This document shows, in pieces, positions 45,796 through 57,589 of a stretch of 64,000 bases of DNA (the first letter of the stretch is position 1; the number at the start of each line of letters is the position of its first letter). This DNA is from Ottelia alismoides (Eukaryota > Streptophyta > Magnoliopsida > Alismatales > Hydrocharitaceae), in the NCBI GenBank assembly GCA_037367405.1, contig JAZKJV010007242.1:558001-622000 (forward strand), read 5' to 3'. The notes under the pieces were generated by a model. It was not told the DNA's origin. It searched no databases and saw only the letters and a program-made list of their open reading frames with translations. Position numbers and translations under genes: made by a program.

Positions 45796-46972
45796 CATTG
45801 ATAACATTTGCATTTTAGCATTCGCATCTGCATGAAATAAGAAGCCAAATTCATCTATAAAAATCACCTATCTGTATATATTTTACAGTAACCCTAAACC
45901 CATAAAATTCACTATATATTGTACATATTACTATTAATAATGAAAGAAAAATACCAAAAAATGCCAACCTGTAAAATTGACAAACAAAACCCTAAATTAA
46001 GTTTGAGACCTTGGACCTTAGAATGCACATATCTCTCTCATACAACCTCCGATCTAGGTGTACTCATTTTTAATTAATATACATTCAGAGACCTTCAAAA
46101 TGAGATCAATTTCATTTAAATCAGAGCTCGTATGCAAAACTTGGGTTTTGGGCCCCCATTGTATACTATATATATGTATATTTGTACCCTTGTATTTTAT
46201 TACCTTAATCGACCTCGTTTATATTTTTGATAAACATGAAACTTGTAGATCTCATCAAGATCTACAACTTTCATGTTTTGAGTTTGTTCAAATTCAGCCA
46301 TTTTCTCCCTCTAATTTCACATTCTTCCTCATCTATTCTGATTGGACCACGTGGTGCCCTTTGGTTGCGCCACGTGGCCCTAATCATCATGTGCCACGCA
46401 CCCCTCTTTCTCCACCGTCCGATGGCTCCCCCTTCCTCCTGATCTCAGCCATCCATTCCGTAACCCATCTCAACCGTTAGACCAAGGTCCAGATCTAATC
46501 TAGGCCGATTACCAACGCCTCACTCCCTTTCGACCACGTGTCATCACCCCCACCACACGATCATCTCCAGGCGCTTTACTCGTCACCGTTCAATCCCACT
46601 AAATCCAGCACCCTTCGATCCTACGCCAGATCTCATCGCCACCGTTCCTTGGCGCCCGCACTTACACCCGCCACATGGCACTTCCTGAGCCCTTTGATCG
46701 CATCATGGGGATCTAATACCAGCCCTTCTCTCGCGCCCATCTTATGATCGTTAGATCACGAGATCCAATGGTTCAGAGTTCGTCTTCGTCCTCCAACCGT
46801 CTTCCTCGGGCGCGTCACCCACCTCGCGTCGCCTTCTCCCATCAACACCTCCACGATGTAGCCCCAACCTCCACCATCCTTGCCAGCACTCATGATCCCC
46901 ATGACACTCTTTCCTTCGCTCCACAAACTCCACGCACACCACCCTCCATCACCTGCACTTCCATCTCTTCCC

Positions 46973-46980
46973 TATAAATA
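46973..46980 (+). promoter_or_regulatory. TATA box of the second element's 5' LTR
   Basis: TATAAATA, matched by 60215-60222 in the 3' LTR. Confidence 0.6.
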
Positions 46981-47787
46981 ACCAGCCTCCGACCCTATCC
47001 GCCATAGCGAGAGGTATCCTAGAGCTCCTAGCTACCCATTGGTGACAGCAATTGTGAATGAAAGTGAGCGACGACAGGTTTTCACCTCCGGCAAGATCCA
47101 TGGCGTAGCCACGTCGTGCCGTAGCTCCTCCGACGAGCTGCTTGAGCTCGGGCCCACTATCGACCCTTGAGCGACGACCGGATCCTCTATAGCGAGCCTC
47201 CATCCCCAGGTAGCTTCATCCATTCCTTCTCCGATCTTCCTCTTCTTTCCTTTGATTTTTCGATCGATTCCTCCCTCCACCAACTACCCACCAAGCTTCT
47301 CCTTGAAGCTCTGATCTTCGCGCACCATTCAGATGCCCTGACGGCACATCGATCCCCCCCTCCGACCAGAGCTCTGCTTTCCTGGCAGAGAAGCACACCG
47401 TCCGCTCATCGATTCACACCACATGCCTCTCACACACTCATGCAATCCCAAGAGCACAAGCTCCCATCTTTTTTGGCAACCACTAACACTGTAGAAGACA
47501 CTTCTTCACTGATCGAACGCCTTGCCGGAGCTGCTTCAAGATCCATCGACTCTGTCTTGCAGACCTCCCCAGCTCTGTCCAAACATGCCGGATGCTCGCC
47601 GGTCTGGTATTCGAAGTTATGGGAAAGAGTATATTATAGCATTTCTCAACGATCGATTTCAGCTATCCAGGTGCCTCCAATGACCTTCATTGGCCACGGG
47701 GAAAGGCGACGGAGTTATACCCCCTTCAACGGAGTCCTGCCAAGTCCGCCGCAGGAGGCGACGGCCAAGAGGAGACATCGTACAATC

Positions 47788-48076
47788 ACCATTGGATCAT
47801 CTTGATCTAACGATCCTTGTCGTGACATATCGCCCTCGCCTTTGAGCTTTAACTGCCATTATATTAGGAGGATCTAATGACCCATACACAACCACATCGC
47901 CACTCGTCAGCCGCTCCGGCCTCTGTTGGATTCATCTTGATCCAACGACCAGCATCACGCCACGACATCTCGCTCTAGAAGCCATCGCCACCGTTGGATC
48001 TATCTTGATCTGATGATTCCTAGGCACGACATACATTCAACTCCAACAGCCGTTGGATCTCTCCAGATCGAACGGA
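47788..48076. repeat. Cluster of four quasi-palindromes in the 5' LTR
   Basis: Copies at 47788-47814, 47922-47948, 47989-48017 and 48049-48076 follow the pattern CCGTTGGATC, a 6-8-nt centre, then GATCYAACGG, with mismatches. The four are kept in order in the 3' LTR (63628-63899). Confidence 0.7.
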
Positions 48077-48105
48077 CCTACAGTTGCCATGTAGCGCCCT
48101 CCGAG

Positions 48106-48304
48106 CATGGAAGGAAATATCACGATATATCGACGATATATTGCCGATATATCGATATCGACATGGGAACGATATGGGCACAGATATGGCGATATATCCT
48201 GATTTCCAGGCATTTTCTTCACAAAAGCTTATCGATATGGGCGCTATTTCGACGATATATCGTGGAAATATCGTATCGATACGATATCGATATGACCTTC
48301 CATG
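48106..48304. mobile_element. 199-bp MITE with 8-bp target duplication
   Basis: The ends CATGGAAGG and CCTTCCATG are perfect inverted repeats. The flanks CCTCCGAG (48098-48105 and 48305-48312) are identical, and the 3' LTR has a single CCTCCGAG at the matching site (about 63920). An 8-bp duplication suggests hAT-type mobilisation. The interior is saturated with GATATATCG-like palindromic words. Confidence 0.88.
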
Positions 48305-49544
48305 CCTCCGAGCCTCTTCCCCAACCCTAGGATCGGAGTACCCGAAGCAGCACCCGAAGCACGCCTGAAACTCTAGAGTCCTCGAGCCGACGTTCGAGAC
48401 TCCTACGCCTTCCAAGCCTAGCTCCTCACGTGTCCCTCACGTACGGGCTGGTAAAATTGCACTAAGACCCCTGCATCTTTTTAGATTTGCATATTATTTC
48501 CTACAAGGCACGTCACGTGAGGAGTACATGTTACTGTAGAAATTTTACATCCATACCCCCACCATTATAGGTATTTACACTTTAGTCTCTGTATGCACGT
48601 TTAATTTTAAGCAATTTTATTTCTTGTTTGCATATCGGTCCCTGTGTTTGCACGCATATTTAATCATCCACTTATCATAATTTTTAAATTCCAAAAATGA
48701 CGTGTTGTAGTTTAACTTGTGCTTTATCTTTGTGACATGTGTCATATTTTTGTGAGCTTCATAGAATTCAATATTATTATTCTAGTGGAAATTGAGCTAA
48801 TTTGTCCATTGTGTGCTTGAAATTCACTATTAAATTATTTGTTGCTCCCAAAATCACAATAAAATTACATTAGGTTTAATTTAGGTTGATCTATATGGTG
48901 CCAAAATCAAACTATTTGCACGCATCCCGAGGCTTGAATAAATTAATTAGTCTTTTACCAGATTAATTTTTAATAGGTCCAATTTACATCATTATTTAGA
49001 TTTATCAATTTTATTGGATTCATCTCACATAGATATATCTAGAATATTTTTTATATATAAAAATAATGTGCTTTGGTATTTATTAAAATTAAGTTTGCAA
49101 AACTACCCTCTATTCATATTAAATTCATTTTTAATTCATTTAGAGTCTAAAAATTCCAAAAAATTGCAGTTGCTTAGTCTGATCGCATATCATCTTCTCG
49201 CCAAATTTCATTAATTGTGGACTTCATTTGACTATCATTTGTGATTTAACATAAAATGTGCTAGAAATTGCATTGTATTTTTTTAATTACATAAGAAAAG
49301 ACCAAAAATATTCTCCCGAAAATCCGACATCAAAATAACTTAAAATTCACCTAAGGAGAAAAATGCCTCCCTGAGTTCGACCTTGGGCTTGCCCAAGCAA
49401 AATAAAAAATCTGCCACTTGTGTTTAACTCAATTAAATCTGAGTGGTTTTGACAAGTCTTCGATTACTCGACTATAATGAACGATAAATATAATTCGATC
49501 ATTAATACGGTTGAATTAACAAGGTTAGTCTAGGCCTTATTAAA

Positions 49545-49562
49545 TGGCGCCTTTGCCAGGGA
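49545..49562 (+). promoter_or_regulatory. Primer-binding site, tRNA-Asp, slightly decayed
   Basis: TGGCGCCTTTGCCAGGGA differs at two positions from the site in the young element and has the same two-base AA spacer after the LTR. Confidence 0.88.
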
Positions 49563-51227
49563 GGCACGGTTTAGGTTAATTTTTAGAGAATTTTGATTGT
49601 ATATTTTCCATCCCCGGTAGTCTGATTCCCGACCTTTCTTGTGAATATTTTTGTCATTTTTTGCTTATTTTTGCCATCTTTTATCTAACCTCAATTTATT
49701 TTCGTGCGAGGAACATGAGGAGTCGAAGGCGCTTCGCTAAGAGAGCCGAGGAACCTGCATGAAAATAATTTGAGTGTTTTTGTGAGGACTTGTAATTTTT
49801 TTCATTTTTATTTTACATTTTTCCAGTTATTCCCATTTGGATTCTCGCGCATGTAAGTCATAATAAAAACGTGTCCCCATGTGCTGTGTGGATTGCTTTG
49901 CGTAGAATAGGACCTTTACTTGCGGCTCTTAGAGCTATTTTAGGACCTGTTTGTGCTCGTATAATTCTAGGACCACACTTCATACATAAAAGACACACTT
50001 AGACCGCAGATCTTAGCCAAATCTAACATGTTCTTCACTCGCTAATAGAACTGCCTGTCTAGGAGCGACTTTTCATCGCTTGCATTTCATATAATTTAAA
50101 ATTTTCAATTCTATTTTGCATCCCGCATAAAAAGTGAAAGGATAACTGTAAGTCTTCTCTACTTGGCATTCCTCATTGTTTTTATCGTGCATCTGCTTTT
50201 CTCGACTCCTTCCCCCTTGGTTTTTTCAAACTTAGGTCTAAAGGAAATTGGGATAGGACAATAGACATGCTTTATGGTTGGATTAATTAAGTGATCACCT
50301 AACTTAAAACCAGGGCTGCTAAGCAAAATTGACCAAAAAGATCAATAAAATCAGAAATTATGTTTGTAGAAAGTAACCCCGACCTTGATTGCAGGCTGAG
50401 TGAGGGTACAAAGTGTATGCACACATCCTAAGGCAGAGCCAAAATCCCCGCCTTCCATATAACGCATCTCGATCCTAGCAAATATCACAAGCTAAATTCT
50501 TTCAGGTTCACTGACTAACACCAAGTAACCTCTGTCTGTTCGCAGGTAGATAGGGGTGAACCAGCGGTGCTCCGCGACTAGTTGCTAGTAACCATAAGGG
50601 GTGAAGTCCTAGCCTTGTCAGCCTCTGCCTGTTTGCAGGTAGATAAGGGCAGGTCTTTGAACTCATCAACTTGGGATAGGTGCGAAGAAAGGAAGGGCGC
50701 CGGTATCTTAGGCGACAGGTTAAACAAGGAAGACACATCCGGCTTTAAGTCGACTTCCCTGTAGACCATGTAACCTTTCCTACTTGTATGAAAAATCACA
50801 CTTAAAATCAACCAGACTAATCAGTTCTAGCTTCGAGTCCTTCATCGTGTTGAGTGTGAAAATCAGGGTTTGGATTCACTTGCTTGCTTCAGGTAGGAGT
50901 AAAATCCTATCTTACACTCCCTATTCTTCTTCTCGCCATCCAAGATGACTGACTGAGGGGCTATCTACTCACGCTTTGCAAATCTTTCCTTGAGCCCCTC
51001 ACGAATTCGTCTTCATCGACCCAAGCGCAACTTGGACCACCCCGAGCTCATGACCCTCTTGAGTTTGGGATCCATCACCCTCAGGATGGTTACCCTCAAA
51101 CCATCCCTTTTCTCTCCTCTCATATCATCGGGGAAAACCATTGCCTCAGTGAGAATGTCTTCATTAATACGTTCTCTAACCTATACCAATTTCCATCCCA
51201 GGTGAAGAGGATGAACCAGAGACCAGG
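49563..51227 (+). other. Leader of the second element
   Basis: Non-coding apart from a 15-codon ORF (49715-49762, MRSRRRFAKRAEEPA). A segment with CTGTTCGCAGGTAGATA recurs about 95 bp later as CTGTTTGCAGGTAGATA (near 50538 and 50628). Confidence 0.5.
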
Positions 51228-53120
51228 ATGCCTCCTAAGAGACCCTTGGAGGAAGAGGAACACCGAGATGATCCGATACATCAAATCCTTACCCGCTTAG
51301 CCGCAACCAAATAACAGAATGCAGATCTTGTGGTGAGGATGGGATGGGTGATCACAGCGGGTGGAATTGACAGACCGATGGTGGATGCCTACAACGCAAC
51401 CGTAAATGAGATACATAATTGGCTTGTACCTGAGGTACCCCCAGAGGCATTCGAACTGAAGCCCCATTTTTTTGAGTCTGCTACCAAAGTTTAATGGGAA
51501 TGCCACCGATGAACCATATGCTTTCCTAAGAGACTTCGAGCTGGTTTGCAACAACCTTAGTCACCATAGGGTTGAAAAAGACTACATCAGGCTGAACGCT
51601 ACCCCGTTTGCCTTAGGAGATAAGGCTGCTCATTGGCTGAAAAATCTCGGGGTTAAAAGTACGACCTAGGTGATTCAAAGATTTATTCCTGAAGAAGTTT
51701 TAAGATCGCTAGTTTTTTTCAAGTCATCTATTAGATGTACGACCTGGCCGAAATTCAAAGAATCTCGGGGGACTGTAGCGGATATGACAGATGACCTCAT
51801 CCCCAGCATGGGGATAATAGCTAATAAGTTCATCATGGTAGACAGATCCACAAGAGGGTCACTGACCTTGAGGTGCTTTCATGATTGCCGAAACAAGTGG
51901 AAGAATTGACCGAGAAGGTAGCCAAGATACGATTACCTGCCCCTTTTGCAATACTTGTGCCTGTACATCGAGTCCATCTTGTACAGGAGAAGGTACATGG
52001 GCCTCAGGATAGCCAGGTAGAGGAGCAACAGTAGACTCTGTGGGAGCAACACACACCCCCACAGGTGGAGACAATCTATGAGGAGCCTTCGCAGATGTTC
52101 AAGATCAACGGGATGTGGTACAACCATGACCCCGTCGGCAAAAAGTTGGGGATAGGGAACGATCAACCACACCGACCTTCTCTAGCTTACCAGGAAACCA
52201 ACTCCATCCCCGTACCACGCTTTGTACAATCCTGACCCGGACAAGGGTACCAGCCTCAGCAGCATCAGCAACAGCACACGTTCTACTCGGGCTAACAAGG
52301 CCCTCCACCACCTTCCCAACAGTAGCAGTATCGGTACAGCCAGCAGGGCCAATATAGAAACTCGTCCTCTAGTCAGCAACAGCAAGCCCCGCCTACTAGT
52401 GAATTGGAGTCCCTCACCTTGGTGATCCAGACCCTGACTGATAAGGTCTAACATATATAGAATGAGTACCTAGATATACGAACTGATCTGAACCACATTT
52501 CACGAAACCAGGATCAAAAGATGGCGCTAAAGACTCCAATTCTCGCCCAGGTTCAGCCAACCCAAATAGCCTGAATCATGGTCAGAACCGACCACGAGAT
52601 CAAGTATACTATTCAGATAACTCTCTATCTGAACATGAGATCCTTTCGTATGATAATGTTAAATATGTCCCTCAGGTGCATAAGGACCATGATCTTACAT
52701 GATCGGGCATGGGCACAGGAGGAAGACGCCGCCAAGTCCCTACTTGAGGAGAACTTGGAGTCACAGGAGCAACACCACCACCCCCAACAGAAGAAGAGGA
52801 TTTACAAGTCCTCAAAGAAGAAGGAGAAAAGAATCAGTAGTGAGTCCAACAGAACTGATGAGGAGCCCGCACCTCCATCTGAGGAGGACATTCCAGAAGT
52901 CGCGGAAGATGCAACATCGATTTCGCAGCAACATAAATTTCTTTTTAGTCCGAGTCCGAGTCAGTGTGAGAGTCAGAGTCATGTAAAGAACTCAGTTTCC
53001 CAATTCAGTGAAGATCTTTCAGTTTTAGAATATGAGTTAGCATCAATAATCCCTTTCCCCCAAACACTTAAGGGTGGAAAGAAGAAAACTAAAAAATCCA
53101 AAAAGACGACCCTGAGATGA
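51228..53120 (+). pseudogene. gag: Decayed gag of the second element
   Basis: Opens MPPKRPLEEEEHRDD at 51228 and is stopped at 51312-51314. The gag domain is recognisable at 51466-51660 (SLLPKFNGNATDEPYAFLRD, then TPFALGDKAAHWLKNL). A frame change occurs near 51470 and a stop follows at 51667. A Gln/Pro-rich tract (52200-52440) and a Lys-rich tail (52720-53118) follow in other frames. The last frame ends in TGA overlapping the pol ATG (53117-53120), a different gag-pol junction from the young element. Confidence 0.8.
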
Positions 53121-56100
53121 CAGAGTTCTATAATAAGTATATCAAGGTCACAATCCCCTTCGATAAGTATGTGGACATGACATCTGTATTCCAGAAGTAC
53201 CTTAAGGTAAGATGCACACCTACTAGGGTCAACAGGAAGACCAAAAGTCGTGTTGAGAAGCACGTTCTGTTAGTAGCCACTACTTACGCTATGAAGAATG
53301 TGTTTCCAAGGAAACAAAGGGACATGGGTGCCCATTATGTGGTGAGTCCTGTCGATGACACCGTGTTTGCACGCACTCTCCTAGATAATGGATCCTCAAT
53401 TAACTTAATGCCTAGAACTCTCTATGAACGGCTTAATCTAGGACCTCTTAGGAAATCTAGAGCATTACTTCAGTTTGCAGATAAATCAACCAAGAGGTCC
53501 CAAGGAGAATTGAGGAACGTTATCATCAAAGTCGAGGGTCAGGAGTACATGGTGGACTTTACAGTCCTTGATATGGAGACCCCTCGAAAATGGAGAGATT
53601 CTCAGATAATTTTAAGAAGGCCCTTCCTCAGAACAACGGGAGCCTTATTTGATTACAAGATCGGGAAGATTCAGTTCCAAACTCCAGGCGGAGATGAGGA
53701 ACTTGAGATGAAGCAGACTAGGTGGCAGAGGCCAGACTCAGAATCCAGCATCGACTACTCTTCGTTTGAAGCAGATTGCATTCATGTAGACACTGTTGGG
53801 CTATGGAGACAGAACCCAACTAGCACCGATGAGTCCCTCTCCTTCGGAGAAGATCTTGTGCATGAGTCTGTCTTTGAGAGCCTTAGGAACGAGTACAACG
53901 CATAATATGCATCCCCCTACATCTTTGATGACTTAGAGACCTAGTTGGGCATGTCAGTCCTTCCCTATTTAGGACAATCAGAATATGAAGACGATGAATC
54001 AGATGTGGATTCTGCCGATTGCTTGGAAACCTTTGACGATCCGAATCTAGAGTTGAATGTCTTGGTGGCAGTGACTTCAAAGATAGATCCAGCCACTACC
54101 AGCACAGAGCCAGGAATGATTGATCTAGACTCCCTTGATGATCACACCTTACTTGAGCTCAAACCGTTACCCTCAACACTTAAGTACACCTTTCGTGCGG
54201 GACAAGAGAAGAAATATATCCGATCATCATCAGTTTGCGATTGACCGAGGAGCAAGAATCTTGCTTGCTAGAGATACTGGAGAAAAACCATAAGGCGATA
54301 GGCTGGAGCATCTCCGATCTCCACGGGATCCCGCTCTATGTTCACACTACATCTACTTAGAAAATGAAGCTAAACCTTCTCGTGAATTCCAACGCAGGTT
54401 GAATCCAAATTTACGAGAGGTAATGAAGAAGGAGATAGAAAAATGGTGTGACGTGGGTTTTATTTTTCACATCTCCGATTCCAAGTGGGTGGCACCTATT
54501 CATGTTGTCCCGAAAAAGTCGGGAATTCAGACAACCACCAATGAGGATGGAGAGGAGATCGTGACACGAGTACCCACGTCATAGCACGTCTGTGTGGATT
54601 ACAGACACCTGAATGTCGCGACGAAGAAGGATCATTTTCCCCTACCATTCATTCATCGGATCTTAGAGAGATTAACGGGAAAAGGATTCTTCTACTTCTT
54701 AGATGGGTTCTCAGGATACAATCAAGTAGCCATTGCTCCTGAGGACCAGGAGAAAACCACGTTCACATACCCCTTTGGTACCTATGCTTTCAGGCGCATG
54801 CGCATTGGGTTATGCAATGCTCGTGGTACATTTCAAAGGTGTATGATTGCTGTATTCGCCGAAATGGTCGGTGAATTCCTGGAAGTCTTCATGGATGACT
54901 TCTCGGTCCATGTTGATTCCTTCGATTCCTATTTTAGGAATCTGGATCGAATCCTCAAGCGGTGTTGCGAGGTTAATCTGGTGCTCTCCTGGGAGAAAAG
55001 TCACTTCATGGTGATGGAGGGCATTGTGTTGGGGCACGTCATCTCAAGAGAGGAATGGAGGTTGACCCTATCAAGGTGGACGTGATCAGACGACTCCAAC
55101 CACCAACCAACGTGAAATAGTTGCGGTCATTGCTCAGGCATGTTGGATTTTATTAGAGATTTATCAAGGATTTTTCAAAGATTGCCCAACCGCTAACTGA
55201 TTTTTTAGGTAAAGACATGGATTTTATTATCAATCATAAATATCTTGAGGCCTTTAAGTAATTTCAAGGGATGATCATGGACACCCCTATCCTACAAGCC
55301 TCAGATTGGTCTTTTCCTTTTAAGATCATGACAGATGCCTCAGATTTTGTTGTGGGGGATGTATTAGGACAAAGGAGGGATGGCGTCCCGTTTGCCATAC
55401 ACTATGCAAGCAAAGTACTTGATACCGCTCAGCGTAACTATACAGTTACTGAAAAGGAAATGCTTGCGGTAGTGTTCGCCTTGGATAAATCCAGATCTCA
55501 TCTTATCAGATCCAAGGTGATTGTGTTCACTAACCATATGACACTATGATATTTAATGGAAAAGAAGGATGCAAAGACGCGTCTTCTTAGGTGGATTTTA
55601 CTTATCCAGGAATTTGATTTGGACATTCGAGTTAAACCTGGAAAGAAGAACGTAGTAGCTGATCACCTCTTCTGTCTCAAAAATCTAGATGCTTCTGAGG
55701 ATACACCTATTCGAGACTTCTTCCCGGACGAGTTGATTTTTGTGATCGACTCACTCCCATGGTATGCCAATATCATGAATTATCTTGTATCCAAGAAAGT
55801 TCTCGAATATTGGCCCAAGAGACACATAGACCGACTTAAGTTGGATTAAAGACATTACCATTGGGAGGATCCGATCCTTTTCTATGAAGGATCAGATTGT
55901 GTATGGGGACGGTGTATTCCTCAGGAAGAATATCAGAGTGTCCTTACTTTATTCCACAGTCTGGAGGTAGGAGGACACCACTCCAGGAAGAGGACATCAT
56001 AGAAGGTACTTCAATGTGGCTTATACTGGCCGACTCTGTTTCGCGATGCGTTCACCTTTGTGAAGTCATTCCTAGTATGCCAGTGAATGGGAGGAATCAT

Positions 56101-57092
56101 TGGTTCCAAGGATGAGATGCCTATGCACCCTATCATCATTTGTGATGTCTTTGACGTCTGGGGCATCGACTTCATGGGCCCATTCCCGGTTAGCCATTGA
56201 TTTGAATACATCCTTCTTGCGGTAGATTATCTGTCAAGGTAGGTGGAGGCTATCCCAACCCGAGCCGCATACAATAGGATTGTCTGTAAATTGATTAGAG
56301 ATCACATCATCTATAGGTTCGGGATCCCCACAGTGTTGATATCTGATGGGGGTAGCCATTTTGTGAACATAGAAGTGAAGAAACTCTTGAAGGATTACAA
56401 TATCGAACACCGTATCGTTAGTTCTTACCACCCACAAACCAATGGCATGACAAAGGTGTCGAATAGGGAGGTGAAGACTATATTGCAGAAGCTTGTCCGC
56501 CCGGACAGGAAGGGCTGGTCTCAGATTTTGGATCAAGTCATTTGGGCTTATAGGACAACTTACAAGACACTATTAGGAACTTCCCCTTTCAAGATGGTAT
56601 TTGGGAAGCCGTGCCATTTGCTCGCTGAATTAGTGCAAAAATTTAAATGGGCAACCGAGAAGGTCAACTGGAACACACACCTAGGACAGAAACAGAGAGA
56701 GATGGATCTAAATAAGCTTGTGGAAGTCAGAAACCGAGCATACGACAACAGCTTGGTGTACAAGGACAAAGTAAAGCGTTTGCATGATAGATATATCAAA
56801 CAAAGACCTTGTTCCTGGACAGAAGGTATGGTTGTTCAATGCAAGGCTGAAGGTTTTCCAAGGCAAGTTAAAATCCAAGTGGACGAGTCCATTTATAGTC
56901 CATGCTGTGCATGATAGGGGATGCATAGAGATCTCATATCTCACAGATGGAGCACAGACAACCCTAGTTAATGGACAACTGCTGAAGAACTTTGTCAAAC
57001 CAAATGAGCAGTTAGTCCATGTTGAGGAGATTGTATTCTTGCGCGAGGTAGACTCTGATACACATAAAGCCATGCATGAGACCTTGCAATAA
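53117..57092 (+). pseudogene. pol: Decayed pol of the second element
   Basis: Protease frame 53117-53905, with LLDNGSS (D90). Frameshifts lie near 54225 and 54330. RT is interrupted by TAG at 54582-54584, where the young copy has W in SWRVCVDY, and later contains FMDDFS (about 54888-54905). A frame change occurs near 55060. RNase H at 55271-55849 has TDAS and ends in VADHL, with a stop at 55547. Integrase has several stops between 55850 and 56240. The core (56243 onward) keeps D35, but the catalytic glutamate is AAG Lys (56453-56455). It cannot encode an active polyprotein. Confidence 0.92.
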
Positions 57093-57227
57093 TGAGCTCT
57101 AGTCATCAGCAACATCTAAAAGATTCAGATCGCCTTCCTTGTATATACTCACCATTCCGGTATATTCTTCCCCTCCCTCCTGCGACTCTACTCACTCGCC
57201 CCGGCTCCATATCTTTTCATTTTATGT

Positions 57228-57259
57228 CTATACTTAGGATGACCAGATCCTAAGTATAG
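57228..57259 (+). other. Stem-loop H1' (perfect 13-bp stem) plus G-rich tract
   Basis: CTATACTTAGGAT / ATCCTAAGTATAG around a 6-nt loop, followed by GGGGAGGG. Confidence 0.85.
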
Positions 57260-57336
57260 GGGGAGGGTGTAACGAGTCCATTTACTATTCGTTGTACATC
57301 CTCAAGATCCCATCGATCTTCATACTCACTCCTGTC

Positions 57337-57368
57337 TTATACTTAGGCTGACCAGAGCCTAAGTATAA
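57337..57368 (+). other. Stem-loop H2' (perfect 13-bp stem) plus short G tract
   Basis: TTATACTTAGGCT / AGCCTAAGTATAA around GACCAG, followed by TGGGGA. Confidence 0.83.
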
Positions 57369-57446
57369 TGGGGACTGATTCCCATCATTTATATATTCCC
57401 ATCCATTTCCCCTCTTGACCTCATCCGCCCCAATTTTTGATCTTCT

Positions 57447-57477
57447 TCTACACTTAGGCTGCAAGAGCCTAAATATA
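57447..57477 (+). other. Stem-loop H3' (13-bp stem, imperfect) plus purine tract
   Basis: CTACACTTAGGCT / AGCCTAAATATAG around a 5-nt loop, followed by AGGGCAGG. Confidence 0.78.
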
Positions 57478-57512
57478 GAGGGCAGGATGATTTCTATATG
57501 CCTTTTGTTCTC

Positions 57513-57584
57513 CTACGCTTAGCACGAGCTATGTATTCTTCCTCGCTTTTCATGCTCTGAGGACATAGCACATGCTAAGTATAG
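57513..57584 (+). other. Stem-loop H4' (long) plus G6 tract
   Basis: The outer 22 nt on each side pair with a few mismatches. The 3' arm GCTAAGTATAG runs into GGGGGG (57584-57589). It is the counterpart of 24069-24139, sharing GAGGACATAGC before the 3' arm and a CGTRTATAT word after the G run. Confidence 0.78.
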
Positions 57585-57589
57585 GGGGG

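Larger units (their letters stand above)
45801..49542 (+). repeat. 5' LTR of the second, decayed Athila-like element (main part)
   Basis: Aligns along its length with the 3' LTR (58990 onward). Shared landmarks are GCATTTTAGCATTCGCAT, the TATAAATA box at 46973-46980, GAGGTATCCTAGAGCTCC, and the quasi-palindromic block at 47788-48076. It ends CTTATTA at 49542 (a decayed CA end), two bases before the primer site. It is interrupted by a MITE at 48106-48304 and upstream by two solo LTRs. Divergence from the 3' LTR is clearly higher than in the young element. Confidence 0.85.
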
